Positions 33,986 to 43,122 of a stretch of 64,000 nt of DNA are shown here, in pieces. The first letter of the stretch is position 1. Every line of letters starts with the position of its first letter. The notes under the pieces were generated by a model that saw only the letters and a program-made list of their open reading frames with translations, ran no database searches and was not told the DNA's origin. The stretch is taken from contig OZ244822.1 in assembly GCA_965220345.1 (NCBI GenBank), positions 2,356,001-2,420,000 of the forward strand, written 5' to 3'. This stretch comes from Aldehydirespirator sp965220345 (GTDB lineage Bacteria > Actinomycetota > Acidimicrobiia > Acidimicrobiales > Aldehydirespiratoraceae). Made by a program: the position numbers and the translations under genes.

Positions 33986-35218
33986 GTGAGTTTCAGAACT
34001 CGCATAAAGCAACAGCCGCATCAGCAAGTTCAGCTGTCGCATCAGAGCAGGTCGACGCATAGTAACAAGACGCGATATGTGGTGATCGACACAGAAACCA
34101 CGGGATTTTCGAATCGTGACAAGATCGTTGAAATCGCCTGCATTACTGTGCAAGAAGGACGTGTGGTCGACGAATACGAGACGCTGCTACAGCCTGGGCG
34201 CGACCTAGGGCCGGTACATATTCATGGCATCACTGCACAGATGGTTCAGTCTGCACCAACCTTCGCTCAAGTCGCCCCCGACATTGCAGCTCGATTACAC
34301 GATGCCATCCTTGTAGCACACAACATCAACTTTGACGTGCGGATGCTACGTCAGGAAGCAGATAGTGTCGCTGGGCTGCAGTTTGATGCAGGCGCAGGAG
34401 TATGCACCTACAAACTGACCGGCCAGAAGCTCTCGATTGCTGCTCAGCAGGCAGGTCTAGACACACCGAACCACTCAGCGATAACCGACGCTCGTGTTGC
34501 AGCCGAGTTGTTCCTTATGCACCAGAAATCACTGGGGTTGACTGTGCAAGCAACCTTTAGTGCCTCTGGCACGAAGCGCGGGCTCACACTACGTCGCCCC
34601 GATGCACCACCGCGTCGCGGTGCGCTTGGGCAGATCGCGGATCATACTTCTTGGCCTCCCTCAGCGAGCGAAGCCGAGATACTGTATCTGGATGCTCTAG
34701 ATCGCTGCCTGGACGATGCAGTGCTCTCGCCAGACGAGCAAATATGGCTGATCGAAACCGCGGCAACGTTGAAGATGAGCGATGCAAGCCGTCTGCAACT
34801 GCATCAACGCTATTTGGACCTGCTGATAGAACAGATCCATGCCGACGGGCTGGTAACCGAACAAGAGCGTGACCTTTGCCAGAGAATCAGTGAGGCTCTT
34901 GATCTCAAATCCCCTGATTTGAAAGATGCCGATGATCCGACTGGAGAGTCATCGTTGGAGTCTGGGGTGGCTCTTCCACCTGGTGCTGGCATCTGTTTCA
35001 CAGGAACCGCCCAAGTTGCTGGGAGCCAGATTTCACGGGCAAGTCTTGAGGAAATAACTCGCCATGCAGGGTTCACTGTGGTGCCAAACGTGACTAAGCG
35101 CTGTGGTTTGCTGGTAGCTGCTGATCCGATGTCACAGTCGGGCAAAGCTCGCTCGGCGCGCAATCTCGGTATTGCGATCATCAGCGTTGCTGAGTTTTTG
35201 GACCGTTTTGGATCCTAA
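33986..35218 (+). CDS. DnaQ-like 3'-5' exonuclease with BRCT domain
   Basis: 410 aa. Residues 30-185 are a DEDDh exonuclease: VIDTETTGF (D, E), HNINFDVRML (D), and HSAITDARVAAEL (H, D), all catalytic residues present. Residues 225-300 look like a helical TerB-like segment (LSPDEQIWLIETAATL), and 330-408 a BRCT domain (GICFTGTAQ; NVTKRCGLLVAADP). It may edit or process DNA ends in repair. The GTG at 33986 is set by an excellent SD (AGGAGG) about 6 nt before it. Confidence 0.85.
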   Translation: MSFRTRIKQQPHQQVQLSHQSRSTHSNKTRYVVIDTETTGFSNRDKIVEIACITVQEGRVVDEYETLLQPGRDLGPVHIHGITAQMVQSAPTFAQVAPDIAARLHDAILVAHNINFDVRMLRQEADSVAGLQFDAGAGVCTYKLTGQKLSIAAQQAGLDTPNHSAITDARVAAELFLMHQKSLGLTVQATFSASGTKRGLTLRRPDAPPRRGALGQIADHTSWPPSASEAEILYLDALDRCLDDAVLSPDEQIWLIETAATLKMSDASRLQLHQRYLDLLIEQIHADGLVTEQERDLCQRISEALDLKSPDLKDADDPTGESSLESGVALPPGAGICFTGTAQVAGSQISRASLEEITRHAGFTVVPNVTKRCGLLVAADPMSQSGKARSARNLGIAIISVAEFLDRFGS

Positions 35219-35285
35219 AATTTGACTGGCCTTTCCGAAACACTGATCTGTCAACAGAGTGAGGAGTTCCTTGAAGGCGACGAAT

Positions 35286-36002
35286 ATGCGAACCGATAAC
35301 GCCCAGTCCCGTCATCTGTTTGACCCGAATTCCAACCTTGGCCGCCGCACGGAGGTTCTGGTGGCGGTGGTTGTTGTGTTGTCGCTGATATCGCTGACAG
35401 CGCTTACCACAGTGAGAGAGGCCAGCAGCGCCGAACTTTGGCTCAACCGGATTGAGACCTCTTTTCTGATTTTCTTTGCTGTGGAGTACCTAAGCCGGCT
35501 GCTGACAGCGCCGAAGCCGCTGCGTTATGCCTTTTCGTTTTATGGCATTATTGACCTGATAGCAGCACTTGCAGGAGTGTTGGCCTTGGGGGCATTGGCA
35601 TCATTAAAAACTCTGCGTCTGTTGAGGGTGATGCGAGTACTGAAGCTTGCCCGCTATAGCGCCGCTGTTGATCGCTTTTCCCGAGCTTTCGATGACATCA
35701 AAGACGAACTGGCGCTCTACACAGGAGTGACCGCAGTGATCTCGTTCATCGCCGCCTACGGCATCTGGCTATTCGAACATGAAACCAACGAAGCATACGG
35801 CAACTTGTTCGAATGCGTTTACTGGTCTGTGGCCTCTCTCACAATGGGTGCTGAAGGTATCGCTCCCGAAACCACAGCAGGCAAGATTCTGGCTATGTGT
35901 CTAGTGCTGCTGGGCCTGGGAATCGTCGCTGTGCCTTCAGGTTTGCTGGCTTCAGCACTCTCCAAAACCGACCCTGACAACAACCCAACGGACACTAACT
36001 AA
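35286..36002 (+). CDS. Voltage-gated-type ion channel, altered filter
   Basis: About 238 aa, six membrane segments. S4 carries regularly spaced charges (LKTLRLLRVMRVLKLARYS). The pore loop reads SLTMGAEGIAP (T186-M-G-A-E-G191), where K+ channels have TVGYGD. Fold and tetramer are expected to follow the Kv family, but K+ selectivity is doubtful with this filter. The ATG at 35286 has AAGG 8 nt upstream. A TTG at 35271 (after GAGGAG) and a GTG at 35259 are alternatives. Confidence 0.78.
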   Translation: MRTDNAQSRHLFDPNSNLGRRTEVLVAVVVVLSLISLTALTTVREASSAELWLNRIETSFLIFFAVEYLSRLLTAPKPLRYAFSFYGIIDLIAALAGVLALGALASLKTLRLLRVMRVLKLARYSAAVDRFSRAFDDIKDELALYTGVTAVISFIAAYGIWLFEHETNEAYGNLFECVYWSVASLTMGAEGIAPETTAGKILAMCLVLLGLGIVAVPSGLLASALSKTDPDNNPTDTN

Positions 36003-36091
36003 TCTGCATGAATTAGCACTACTGATGCCAGTAGACCAACACAATAGACGGATACTGCAATCGTAGTACCGCCTTCGAACCTGATCGTCTC

Positions 36092-36131
36092 AGTGCTGTC
36101 GTAGACCGACAGGTTGAGACGGTCTAGCACT
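36092..36131. other. Bulged inverted repeat (possible RNA hairpin)
   Basis: AGTGC (36092) and TAGACCG (36102) pair with CGGTCTA (36120) and GCACT (36127): 12 bp of stem interrupted by a 5-nt bulge TGTCG on one side, with an 11-nt loop. It lies 90 bp after the channel gene and 108 bp before the next gene. No U-run follows, so it is not a standard terminator; it may be an operator or leader RNA structure. Confidence 0.35.
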
Positions 36132-36238
36132 ATCTGGAAAATGGCAGGCTCGTTGAAGACCGACAGTATTTCGCACACACATTGCGAGGCACAGATTGGT
36201 GCTCGTATCCTACCTTGGGGCTGATATCGGAGGATGCA

Positions 36239-37606
36239 GTGAACGAACCTGAGCGAGCCAGGCTTATACCGGTTTCAGGTATCAAAGGCCAAACAGAAGC
36301 TGAAGACAGGGCGACATCCGCTTTGCTTGCTGTGCTCTCGGTCGTGCGTCCCTTCAGCACTGCTCTGTTGGGTCCGTTGGGGGCGACTCGAGCCAAGAGC
36401 GCCCAAGTGGAGGCTTTTCTGCAGCCTGTGGTTGAACTTGAGGACGGAACTGTCCGTCCAGATGGGCTTATTCGAGTCTCGGTGGGCAAACGCGTTACTT
36501 TCAAGGCATTCGTAGAGACCAAGACAGGCACATCTAAGCTTGACGCGTCACAGATCAACGCGTATCTGGATGCAGCCCGAAGTGCAGGCGTTGATGCCAT
36601 CCTGACCATTTCAAATGAGATCGCGCCAGCACCTGGAGTACATCCCACGGAAGGTCTTCGTGTGAGGTCGAACTCAAAGGTGACGGTGCATCACTTGTCT
36701 TGGATGTTAATTATGTCCGAGGCAGTCAAGGAGCACGCACATCGAGGGGTTGATGATCCCGAGCAAGCATGGATTCTCGAAGAACTCATCCGGTATATGT
36801 CGCACCCAAAGTCTGGGGTGGTGGATTTTGCTGACATGGGAGACAACTGGGTACATGTGCGTGATGCCGCTATAGACGGAAATCTGTCACGCAACACACC
36901 TGAAGCAGTTGAGGTATGTCAGCGCTGGGACCAGATACTTCGGGTCGCTGCTCTGCGCCTTGGCACGGAGATCGGCTCAGATGTGACCGAGGTCATACCA
37001 CGTTCTCATCAGATGAATCCTCGACTGCGCAGCAAAGAGTTCGTGCAGTCTTTATGCACCAGTGGCACTCTCAATGGATCTCTGAGGATCCCTGACGCAA
37101 TCTCAGATTTATTCGTCACAGCTGACATCAGAGCCAGTCGTATAACTGTGAGTGCAACGTTCGGGGCACCGACAGACCGCACCCCGAGAGCATCGGTGGT
37201 GTGGCTGACGAAACAACTCAAGGAAGCTGATGGGTCTCTGCTGGTTGATGTCTACGCACGTAACGCTAGGCATCCGGTAACGGTCTCTTTGGACCAGTTA
37301 CGAGATGACCCTCGCCTAGGTTTGGGATCCTCCAAACAGGCACCTGCGCGGTTCCATCTACGCTACTCAGCTCCCATGGGACTGGGTCGGCGCAGTACAC
37401 GCAAGAAAGGCTTCATCGACTCCGTGCTGGATGCTGTGATCGGCTTCTACGGCAACGTTCTCCAGGATCTTAAACCTTTCGTGCCCAGCGCGCCCTCCAT
37501 CAATCGTCCCAGCATCTCCACGGATATCGCCGACCACTCAACTACTCCTGTCACAAGCAAATCAGACAGCACTCCGACGCGCACAGAGCAGATAGAGACT
37601 GGCTGA
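36239..37606 (+). CDS. PD-(D/E)XK-like protein, unknown function
   Basis: 455 aa. RPDGLIRVSVGKR followed by AFVETKTGTSKLDASQ gives the D...ExK pattern of PD-(D/E)XK nucleases in a plausible b-strand context (about 75-105). LTISNEIAPAPG and VHHLSWMLI follow. I recall similar proteins in actinobacteria labelled hypothetical or stress-response. The C-terminal 100 residues contain a basic and aromatic segment (GFIDSVLDAVIGFYGN), then a Ser/Thr/Pro-rich tail. The GTG at 36239 has GGAGG 5 nt upstream and is preferred over a TTG at 36182. Nuclease activity is a prediction. Confidence 0.6.
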   Translation: MNEPERARLIPVSGIKGQTEAEDRATSALLAVLSVVRPFSTALLGPLGATRAKSAQVEAFLQPVVELEDGTVRPDGLIRVSVGKRVTFKAFVETKTGTSKLDASQINAYLDAARSAGVDAILTISNEIAPAPGVHPTEGLRVRSNSKVTVHHLSWMLIMSEAVKEHAHRGVDDPEQAWILEELIRYMSHPKSGVVDFADMGDNWVHVRDAAIDGNLSRNTPEAVEVCQRWDQILRVAALRLGTEIGSDVTEVIPRSHQMNPRLRSKEFVQSLCTSGTLNGSLRIPDAISDLFVTADIRASRITVSATFGAPTDRTPRASVVWLTKQLKEADGSLLVDVYARNARHPVTVSLDQLRDDPRLGLGSSKQAPARFHLRYSAPMGLGRRSTRKKGFIDSVLDAVIGFYGNVLQDLKPFVPSAPSINRPSISTDIADHSTTPVTSKSDSTPTRTEQIETG

Positions 37607-37735
37607 CTTGATACACGGGTTGCTGTGCTGAGGTGGCCTCAATTCTCTGTGTGAGATTGGGTGCTTGAGGTTGTTGAGCAGGCAATGACTCATTCGCGTT
37701 ACGGCACTTGGTGACGCGGCTTCTAGGCTGAAGCC

Positions 37736-40024
37736 ATGGCTGTGTATGCCGCGACTCCTCCAGAACTCATTGAGAGCGTCTATGCCACGTTAGACGAACG
37801 CGTGGGACGCGCTCGCGACAGGTTCCAGCGACCTCTCACACTGGCCGAAAAAATTCTGGTCAACCATCTTGACCCAACCGAAACCGGCGTTCCGCAGCGT
37901 GGTGTTAGCTATGTGGATCTACGCCCAGATCGGGTAGCGATGCAGGATGCCACCGCTCAGATGGCCTGGCTGCAGTTCATGACCGCTGGCCTAGACACTG
38001 TGCAAGCACCAACCACCACTCACTGCGATCATCTGATCACCGCACGCAGCGATGCCAAACGAGATCTGCTAGCAGCGCTTGACAACAACGATGAGGTCTA
38101 CGAGTTCCTGCGCACTGTGAGCGCACGCTACGGCGCTGGCTTCTGGAAACCCGGCTCGGGGATCATCCATCAGGTAGTACTCGAAAACTACGCATTCTGC
38201 GGTGGGATGATGATCGGCACCGACAGCCACACCCCTAACGCTGGTGGGCTAGCCATGGTGGCCGTAGGCGTGGGCGGTGCCGATGCTGTGGACGTGATGA
38301 CCGGATTTCCGTGGAATGTGCGCTGGCCAAAGCTGATCGGTGTGCATCTCACCGGAGAACTCAGCGGCTGGTCAGCCCCCAAAGACGTGATCCTCAAAGT
38401 CGCCGACATTCTCACTGTGGCTGGCGGGACCGGTGCCATTGTCGAATATTTCGGACCAGGTGCTCGCACTTTGAGCGCCACCGGCAAAGCCACTATCTGC
38501 AACATGGGCGCAGAGATCGGTGCCACAACCTCAATCTTTGACCACGACGACTCAATGGGCCGCTACCTGCGCGCTACCGGCCGCAGCGAAGCCGCCGACC
38601 TCGCCGAAACTGTGGCGCATCACCTTCGCGGCGACCCCGAAACCGAAACAGACCCCGAGCGTTTCTATGACCGTGTAGTGGAAATAGATCTCGACACTCT
38701 GGGACCCCACATCAACGGCCCTCACACCCCTGATCTAGCCCGCGAAGTAGCAGACCTCGGCAGCGAAGCTCGCCAGCAGGGATGGCCGCTGCAGATCAGC
38801 GCAGCATTAATCGGCAGCTGCACAAACTCGTCGTATGAAGACATCACCCGAGCCGCCTCAATAGCCCGCAACGCTGCTGAACAAGGTCTGAAAGCCCGCA
38901 CCCAGCTGCTAGTCACACCAGGCTCCGAACAGATCCGCTCAACAATCGTGCGCGACGGCTTGATGAACGACTTCGAAGCTTTAGGTGCCACCGTTTTGGC
39001 TAACGCTTGCGGGCCATGCATCGGGCAATGGGACCGCTCTGGTGACCCCAGCCACACAGCAGGACAGCCCAACGTGATAGTCACCTCATACAACCGCAAC
39101 TTCCCTAAACGCAACGACGGCGATGCCGCCACCCTGGCTTTCGTGACCTCCCCAGAGACTGTCGTTGCTTTGGCTTTGGCTGGCACTGTTGATTTCGATC
39201 CAGCATCGGACACTCTCACAAACCAAGCCGGAGAGCAGGTGAAGCTGATAGCACCGGTCGGTGTTGAACTCCCCCCAAACGGTTTCGATCCCGGAGAAGA
39301 CACATTTGTGGCACCGCCAGACAACAGCTCGGACACAGTAGTTCAGGTTGCTGAAGATTCGCAGCGACTACAGCTGCTGGAGCCTTTCACAGCCTGGGAC
39401 GGCCACGACTACGAGAACCTGCCGGTGATCGCCAAAGCCGCAGGCAAATGCACCACCGACCACATCTCCGCGGCTGGACCCTGGTTGAGGTTCCGTGGAC
39501 ACCTAGAGAACATCTCCCAAAACCTGTATCTGGGTGTAGAAAACGCTTTCGGTGACTTCGAGACGGGTTACGGCAAAAACCAGATCACCGGTGAAATCCA
39601 GAAGCTGCCCGATATCGCCCGCCATTACCACGAAGCAGGCTTGCGCTGGGTGTTCATCGGCGACTCTAACACCGGCGAAGGTTCCAGCCGTGAGCACGCC
39701 GCTATGGAGCCCCGCTTCAGGGGTTGTGTGCTGGCTCTGGCTCGCAGCTTTGCGCGCATTCACGAAGCGAACCTCAAAAAGCAGGGAGTGCTGGCACTGA
39801 CCTTCACTAACCCTGACGATTATGAGCGCATCAGCATTGATGACCGTATTGCGGTGCGTGGGCTAGCTGATCTGGCACCTGATCAACCTGTGACTGTGGA
39901 AGTGACCACCCCCGAAGGTGCTTCCTGGAGCTTTGAAGGGCAACACACTCTCAGCGCCGAGCAGATCGAATGGTTCCGAGCTGGAAGCGCCTTGAACATT
40001 ATCCGCAGTCGAGCCAGTAACTAG
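37736..40024 (+). CDS. Aconitate hydratase, mitochondrial type
   Basis: 762 aa, shorter than the ~900-aa AcnA of most actinobacteria and close to mitochondrial aconitase. The 4Fe-4S ligands are in GSCTNSSYED and NACGPCIGQW; GTDSHTPNAGG and, in the swivel domain, GDSNTGEGSSREHAA carry substrate-binding residues. It converts citrate to isocitrate in the TCA cycle. It is followed after 30 bp by the carboxyltransferase gene and then gltA, the source of its substrate. The mitochondrial-type form is known in scattered bacteria, so transfer or ancient retention is possible. Confidence 0.92.
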   Translation: MAVYAATPPELIESVYATLDERVGRARDRFQRPLTLAEKILVNHLDPTETGVPQRGVSYVDLRPDRVAMQDATAQMAWLQFMTAGLDTVQAPTTTHCDHLITARSDAKRDLLAALDNNDEVYEFLRTVSARYGAGFWKPGSGIIHQVVLENYAFCGGMMIGTDSHTPNAGGLAMVAVGVGGADAVDVMTGFPWNVRWPKLIGVHLTGELSGWSAPKDVILKVADILTVAGGTGAIVEYFGPGARTLSATGKATICNMGAEIGATTSIFDHDDSMGRYLRATGRSEAADLAETVAHHLRGDPETETDPERFYDRVVEIDLDTLGPHINGPHTPDLAREVADLGSEARQQGWPLQISAALIGSCTNSSYEDITRAASIARNAAEQGLKARTQLLVTPGSEQIRSTIVRDGLMNDFEALGATVLANACGPCIGQWDRSGDPSHTAGQPNVIVTSYNRNFPKRNDGDAATLAFVTSPETVVALALAGTVDFDPASDTLTNQAGEQVKLIAPVGVELPPNGFDPGEDTFVAPPDNSSDTVVQVAEDSQRLQLLEPFTAWDGHDYENLPVIAKAAGKCTTDHISAAGPWLRFRGHLENISQNLYLGVENAFGDFETGYGKNQITGEIQKLPDIARHYHEAGLRWVFIGDSNTGEGSSREHAAMEPRFRGCVLALARSFARIHEANLKKQGVLALTFTNPDDYERISIDDRIAVRGLADLAPDQPVTVEVTTPEGASWSFEGQHTLSAEQIEWFRAGSALNIIRSRASN

Positions 40025-40034
40025 CTGGCTGTTG

Positions 40035-40048
40035 GATCTACCTAGATC
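40035..40048. promoter_or_regulatory. Palindrome before carboxyltransferase gene
   Basis: GATCTA-CC-TAGATC, a perfect 6-bp inverted repeat with a 2-nt spacer, ends 6 nt before the TTG at 40055. In the transcript it would sequester the ribosome-binding region; in DNA it could be an operator. It shares TAGATC/GATCTA with the repeat before inhA. Confidence 0.3.
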
Positions 40049-40054
40049 AGCTCC

Positions 40055-41458
40055 TTGACCCGCACCGTGTCCAGCACTGAATTTGGATCACACATCAGCG
40101 CAGCAAACGGTTCGTTGGTCCACCTGAGAGCCGCTACCGCGGGCTTCGTATCTAGCCGCGTTAGCACTATAAACGGCCGCAGAGTCGTGGAGATCGATGC
40201 CCGCAGCGCAGGCGACGATCAAGGTGGCGCTCTAGCACCAGTAGACGGTCAGAACATGGCCGCAGCCGCTCATATGGCTCGCACTCAGAGGCTGCCGGTG
40301 CTGCTGCGGCTGGCATCTTCGGGAGCTGACCTTAGCGAGGGAGTAGATGCCCTTCACGGCTGGGCTTCAGCGGCTGTCGAACTTGCCCGCTGTTCTGGAG
40401 TGGTGCCGGTAATAGTGATCGCTTCAGGCCCTAATGTCTCAGGCCCGGCTCTGCTGTTGGGGCTAGCTGACTTCGTGGTGATGACAGCCGATGCCTACGC
40501 CTTCGTGGTGGGTCCTCGCATGGTGGAACACTTCACTGGAATGCCGGTGGATCACGCCGACCTCGGCGGTGCCGAAACCCATGCTGTCAACTCGGGGGTG
40601 GCAAACTTTCTGGCAGCCGATGACTCTGAGGCCGAAGAGATCGCCGCTGAACTACTCAGCTATCTACCAGACAGCAACAACTCCGACCCGCCTGGACGGG
40701 TTTGCACGGACCCGGTTGACCGGCTGGTCCCTGAAGCCTTCGAGGTGCTGCCAGCCGAGTCCGGTGGAAGCTATGACGTACGTGACGTGCTGCGAGCCGT
40801 GACCGACGAAGGCGAGCTGCTGGAACCGCAACCTTTCTGGGGCAAAAACTTGGTCACCGCTTTCGCTTGTTTCGGGGGGCGGCCAGTCGGCGTTGTTGCT
40901 AACCAGCCTCAAGCCCTAGCCGGAACCCTCGACATCACCGCCTCACGCAAAGGCGCACGCTTCGTGGCGTTCTGTGATGCTTTTAACCTTCCCATCGTCA
41001 CCTTCGTGGACACTTCAGGCTTCTATCCAGGCAAAGATCTGGAGTGGCGGGGAATGATTCGCTACGGCGCCCAAATGGCTTTCGCCTACGCTCGGGCCAC
41101 GGTCCCGAGAGTCAACGTCACTCTGCGTAAATCCTACGGAGGTGCCTACATAGTGATGGACTCCAAAACTATGGGCAACGACATCGCTTTGGCTTGGCCT
41201 ACTGCTGAAATCGCGGTGATGGGTGCCAAAGGCGCTGTAGAGATCCTGCACCGCAACGCCACAACAACCGAACGAGCGGAACTGGAAGCGGCTTATGAGC
41301 AGCGTCTCTTGAATCCTTATATCGCTGCTGAGCGCGGGGCTATCGACTCTGTTGTGGAGCCATCGGAGACTCGTCGCGAGATTTGTGCAGCCCTCGAAAT
41401 GCTCAACGCCAAACGTGAACGCCTGCCCAACCGTCGCCACGACAACACTCCCCTGTAA
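40055..41458 (+). CDS. Acyl-CoA carboxyltransferase-like protein
   Basis: 467 aa. Two crotonase-like halves as in AccD/PccB carboxyltransferases. SSGADLSEGVDALHGW corresponds to the SGGARIQEGV box of the first half, and the second half is well kept (ITASRKGARFVAFCDAF; PIVTFVDTSGF; RKSYGGAYIVMDSK; IAVMGAKGAVEILHR). It is some 50 residues shorter than PccB and its first half is divergent, so the acyl-CoA substrate cannot be named. No biotin carboxylase subunit is nearby. The start is a TTG at 40055 without SD. Its place between aconitase and citrate synthase suggests a link to central acyl-CoA metabolism. Confidence 0.75.
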   Translation: MTRTVSSTEFGSHISAANGSLVHLRAATAGFVSSRVSTINGRRVVEIDARSAGDDQGGALAPVDGQNMAAAAHMARTQRLPVLLRLASSGADLSEGVDALHGWASAAVELARCSGVVPVIVIASGPNVSGPALLLGLADFVVMTADAYAFVVGPRMVEHFTGMPVDHADLGGAETHAVNSGVANFLAADDSEAEEIAAELLSYLPDSNNSDPPGRVCTDPVDRLVPEAFEVLPAESGGSYDVRDVLRAVTDEGELLEPQPFWGKNLVTAFACFGGRPVGVVANQPQALAGTLDITASRKGARFVAFCDAFNLPIVTFVDTSGFYPGKDLEWRGMIRYGAQMAFAYARATVPRVNVTLRKSYGGAYIVMDSKTMGNDIALAWPTAEIAVMGAKGAVEILHRNATTTERAELEAAYEQRLLNPYIAAERGAIDSVVEPSETRREICAALEMLNAKRERLPNRRHDNTPL

Positions 41459-41469
41459 TCTGATACTCA

Positions 41470-42735
41470 ATGGGTGAAAGCATCACTATCACCGACAATC
41501 GCACAGGCGACTCCGTTGAGATTCCGCTTGTTGACGGCGGGGTTGATTCTGCTCAGTGGCGCAGCCTGCTAAAAGGTGTCTGGTTCTACGATCCCGGCAT
41601 GGCCACCACAGCAGTGACCTCAAGCGCAATCACAGAAATAGACGGTGAGGCTGGCATTCTGCGCTATCGCGGCTACCCCATCGAACAACTCGCTGAGCAC
41701 AGCACTTTTCCTGAGGTCGCTTACCTGCTGATGTACGGAGAGTTGCCCACCGAAGCTCAGCTTGGCGAGTGGTGCAACGACATCACTCATCACACCTTCA
41801 TCCATGAGAACTTCCGTAAGCGCATCTACGACGCTTTCCATTACGACGCGCATCCGATGGGTTTGCTGGTGTCAGGGGTTGCTGGCTTGTCGACCTTTTA
41901 TCCTGAAGCCAAAGATCTCTTTGATGCTGACAACCGTCGCTCTCAGGTGGTGCGGATGATCGCCAAAATGCCCACTCTGGCAGCAGCCGCATACCGCTTC
42001 TCTCGTGGTTTGCCGTTCCAGTTCCCCGACAACGAAGACGACTATCCGACACGTTTCCTGAAGATGATGTTCGATATCGGCGGGGATTATCAGCCCGATC
42101 CAGCGCTAGTGCAAGCCATGCGAGTGCTGTTCATTCTGCACGCCGATCACGGCCAGAACTGCTCCACCACCGCCACCCGTGTCGTCGGATCAAGTCAAGC
42201 CGATCCTTACACCGCTATCGCAGCAGGCTGTGCAGCTCTTTACGGTCCGCTGCACGGCGGTGCCAATGAGGCGGTGATCAACATGCTCAGCGACATCGGC
42301 GACTACGACTCTGTAGACAGTTTCGTTGCTGGAGTCAAAGAGGGACGACAAAGGCTGATGGGTTTCGGGCATCGGGTTTACAAGAACTACGACCCACGGG
42401 CTGTGATCATCAAAGCAGCCGCTCACGACGTGTTCAACGTGATCGACAAGAACCCGCTGCTTGACATTGCTCTCAAGCTTGAAGAGGTTGCCTTAGCCGA
42501 CGACTATTTCGTTAGTCGTCGCTTGTATCCCAACGTGGACTTCTACTCAGGTCTGATTTATCAAGCTCTGGGCTTCCCCACGAACATGTTTACTGTGCTT
42601 TTTGCGATCGGACGCACACCAGGATGGCTGGCGCACTGGAACGAGATGATCGAACAGGATTCGCGCATCTACCGACCTCGGCAGATCTACACCGGCTCAC
42701 CGGTACGCGACTATGTTGCGATGGGTGACCGCTGA
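41470..42735 (+). CDS. gltA: Citrate synthase
   Basis: 421 aa, type II length. The catalytic residues are in HADHGQNCST, GPLHGGANEA, MGFGHRVYKNYDPRA and NVDFYSGLIYQALG (the Asp). It condenses acetyl-CoA with oxaloacetate to citrate in the cytosol. The ATG at 41470 lies 11 bp after the carboxyltransferase gene; aconitase, carboxyltransferase and gltA are probably one transcript. A methylcitrate synthase role cannot be excluded from sequence alone. Confidence 0.92.
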   Translation: MGESITITDNRTGDSVEIPLVDGGVDSAQWRSLLKGVWFYDPGMATTAVTSSAITEIDGEAGILRYRGYPIEQLAEHSTFPEVAYLLMYGELPTEAQLGEWCNDITHHTFIHENFRKRIYDAFHYDAHPMGLLVSGVAGLSTFYPEAKDLFDADNRRSQVVRMIAKMPTLAAAAYRFSRGLPFQFPDNEDDYPTRFLKMMFDIGGDYQPDPALVQAMRVLFILHADHGQNCSTTATRVVGSSQADPYTAIAAGCAALYGPLHGGANEAVINMLSDIGDYDSVDSFVAGVKEGRQRLMGFGHRVYKNYDPRAVIIKAAAHDVFNVIDKNPLLDIALKLEEVALADDYFVSRRLYPNVDFYSGLIYQALGFPTNMFTVLFAIGRTPGWLAHWNEMIEQDSRIYRPRQIYTGSPVRDYVAMGDR

Positions 42736-42780
42736 AACTTGACCGCACTGAGTGGGTCAGTGGCAGACGGGAGGTCAGTG

Positions 42781-43116
42781 TCAGCTAGTGGTGTCGCTCG
42801 CAGAATCGCTTGAAGGATTGTCGTTGCGTGCCAATTCGTGGTGACGGATCACTTCACTGATAACGAACCGCAGAAATTTCTCGCTGAAAGTGGGGTCAAG
42901 GTTGGCGGAAGCGGACAGTTCACGCAGCCGGTTGATCTGTCGTTGCTCACGCTCAGGGTCAGAAGACGGCAGGCCTACGCTTGACTTATAGTCACCGACC
43001 TGCTTAGTGATCTTGAAACGCTCAGCAAGCAGCAATATCAGCGCAGCATCAATGTTGTCGATGCTTGACCGGTACCCGGCAAGCGTGTCGTCGGTGTTTG
43101 CTTCACTCACAAGCAC
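42781..43116 (-). CDS. Chorismate mutase, AroQ type
   Basis: 111 aa. An all-helical AroQ domain: YRSSIDNIDAALILLLAERFKITKQVGDYK, presented here as its start YRSSIDNIDAAL and KITKQVGDYK, with the conserved Arg and Lys residues and REQRQINRLRELS. It rearranges chorismate to prephenate for Phe and Tyr synthesis. It is the short free-standing form, with no signal peptide. The GTG at 43116 is the longest start; a second GTG at 43110 (VSEANTDD) is equally possible. A Ser-rich acidic tail ends the protein. Confidence 0.88.
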   Translation of the reverse strand: MLVSEANTDDTLAGYRSSIDNIDAALILLLAERFKITKQVGDYKSSVGLPSSDPEREQRQINRLRELSASANLDPTFSEKFLRFVISEVIRHHELARNDNPSSDSASDTTS

Positions 43117-43122
43117 GCCAAA

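Noticed and set aside
38722..39336. Minus-strand frame of 204 aa in the aconitase gene
   Set aside because: A shadow of the conserved 4Fe-4S region; composition is Ser/Pro/Ala-rich and without any family pattern.
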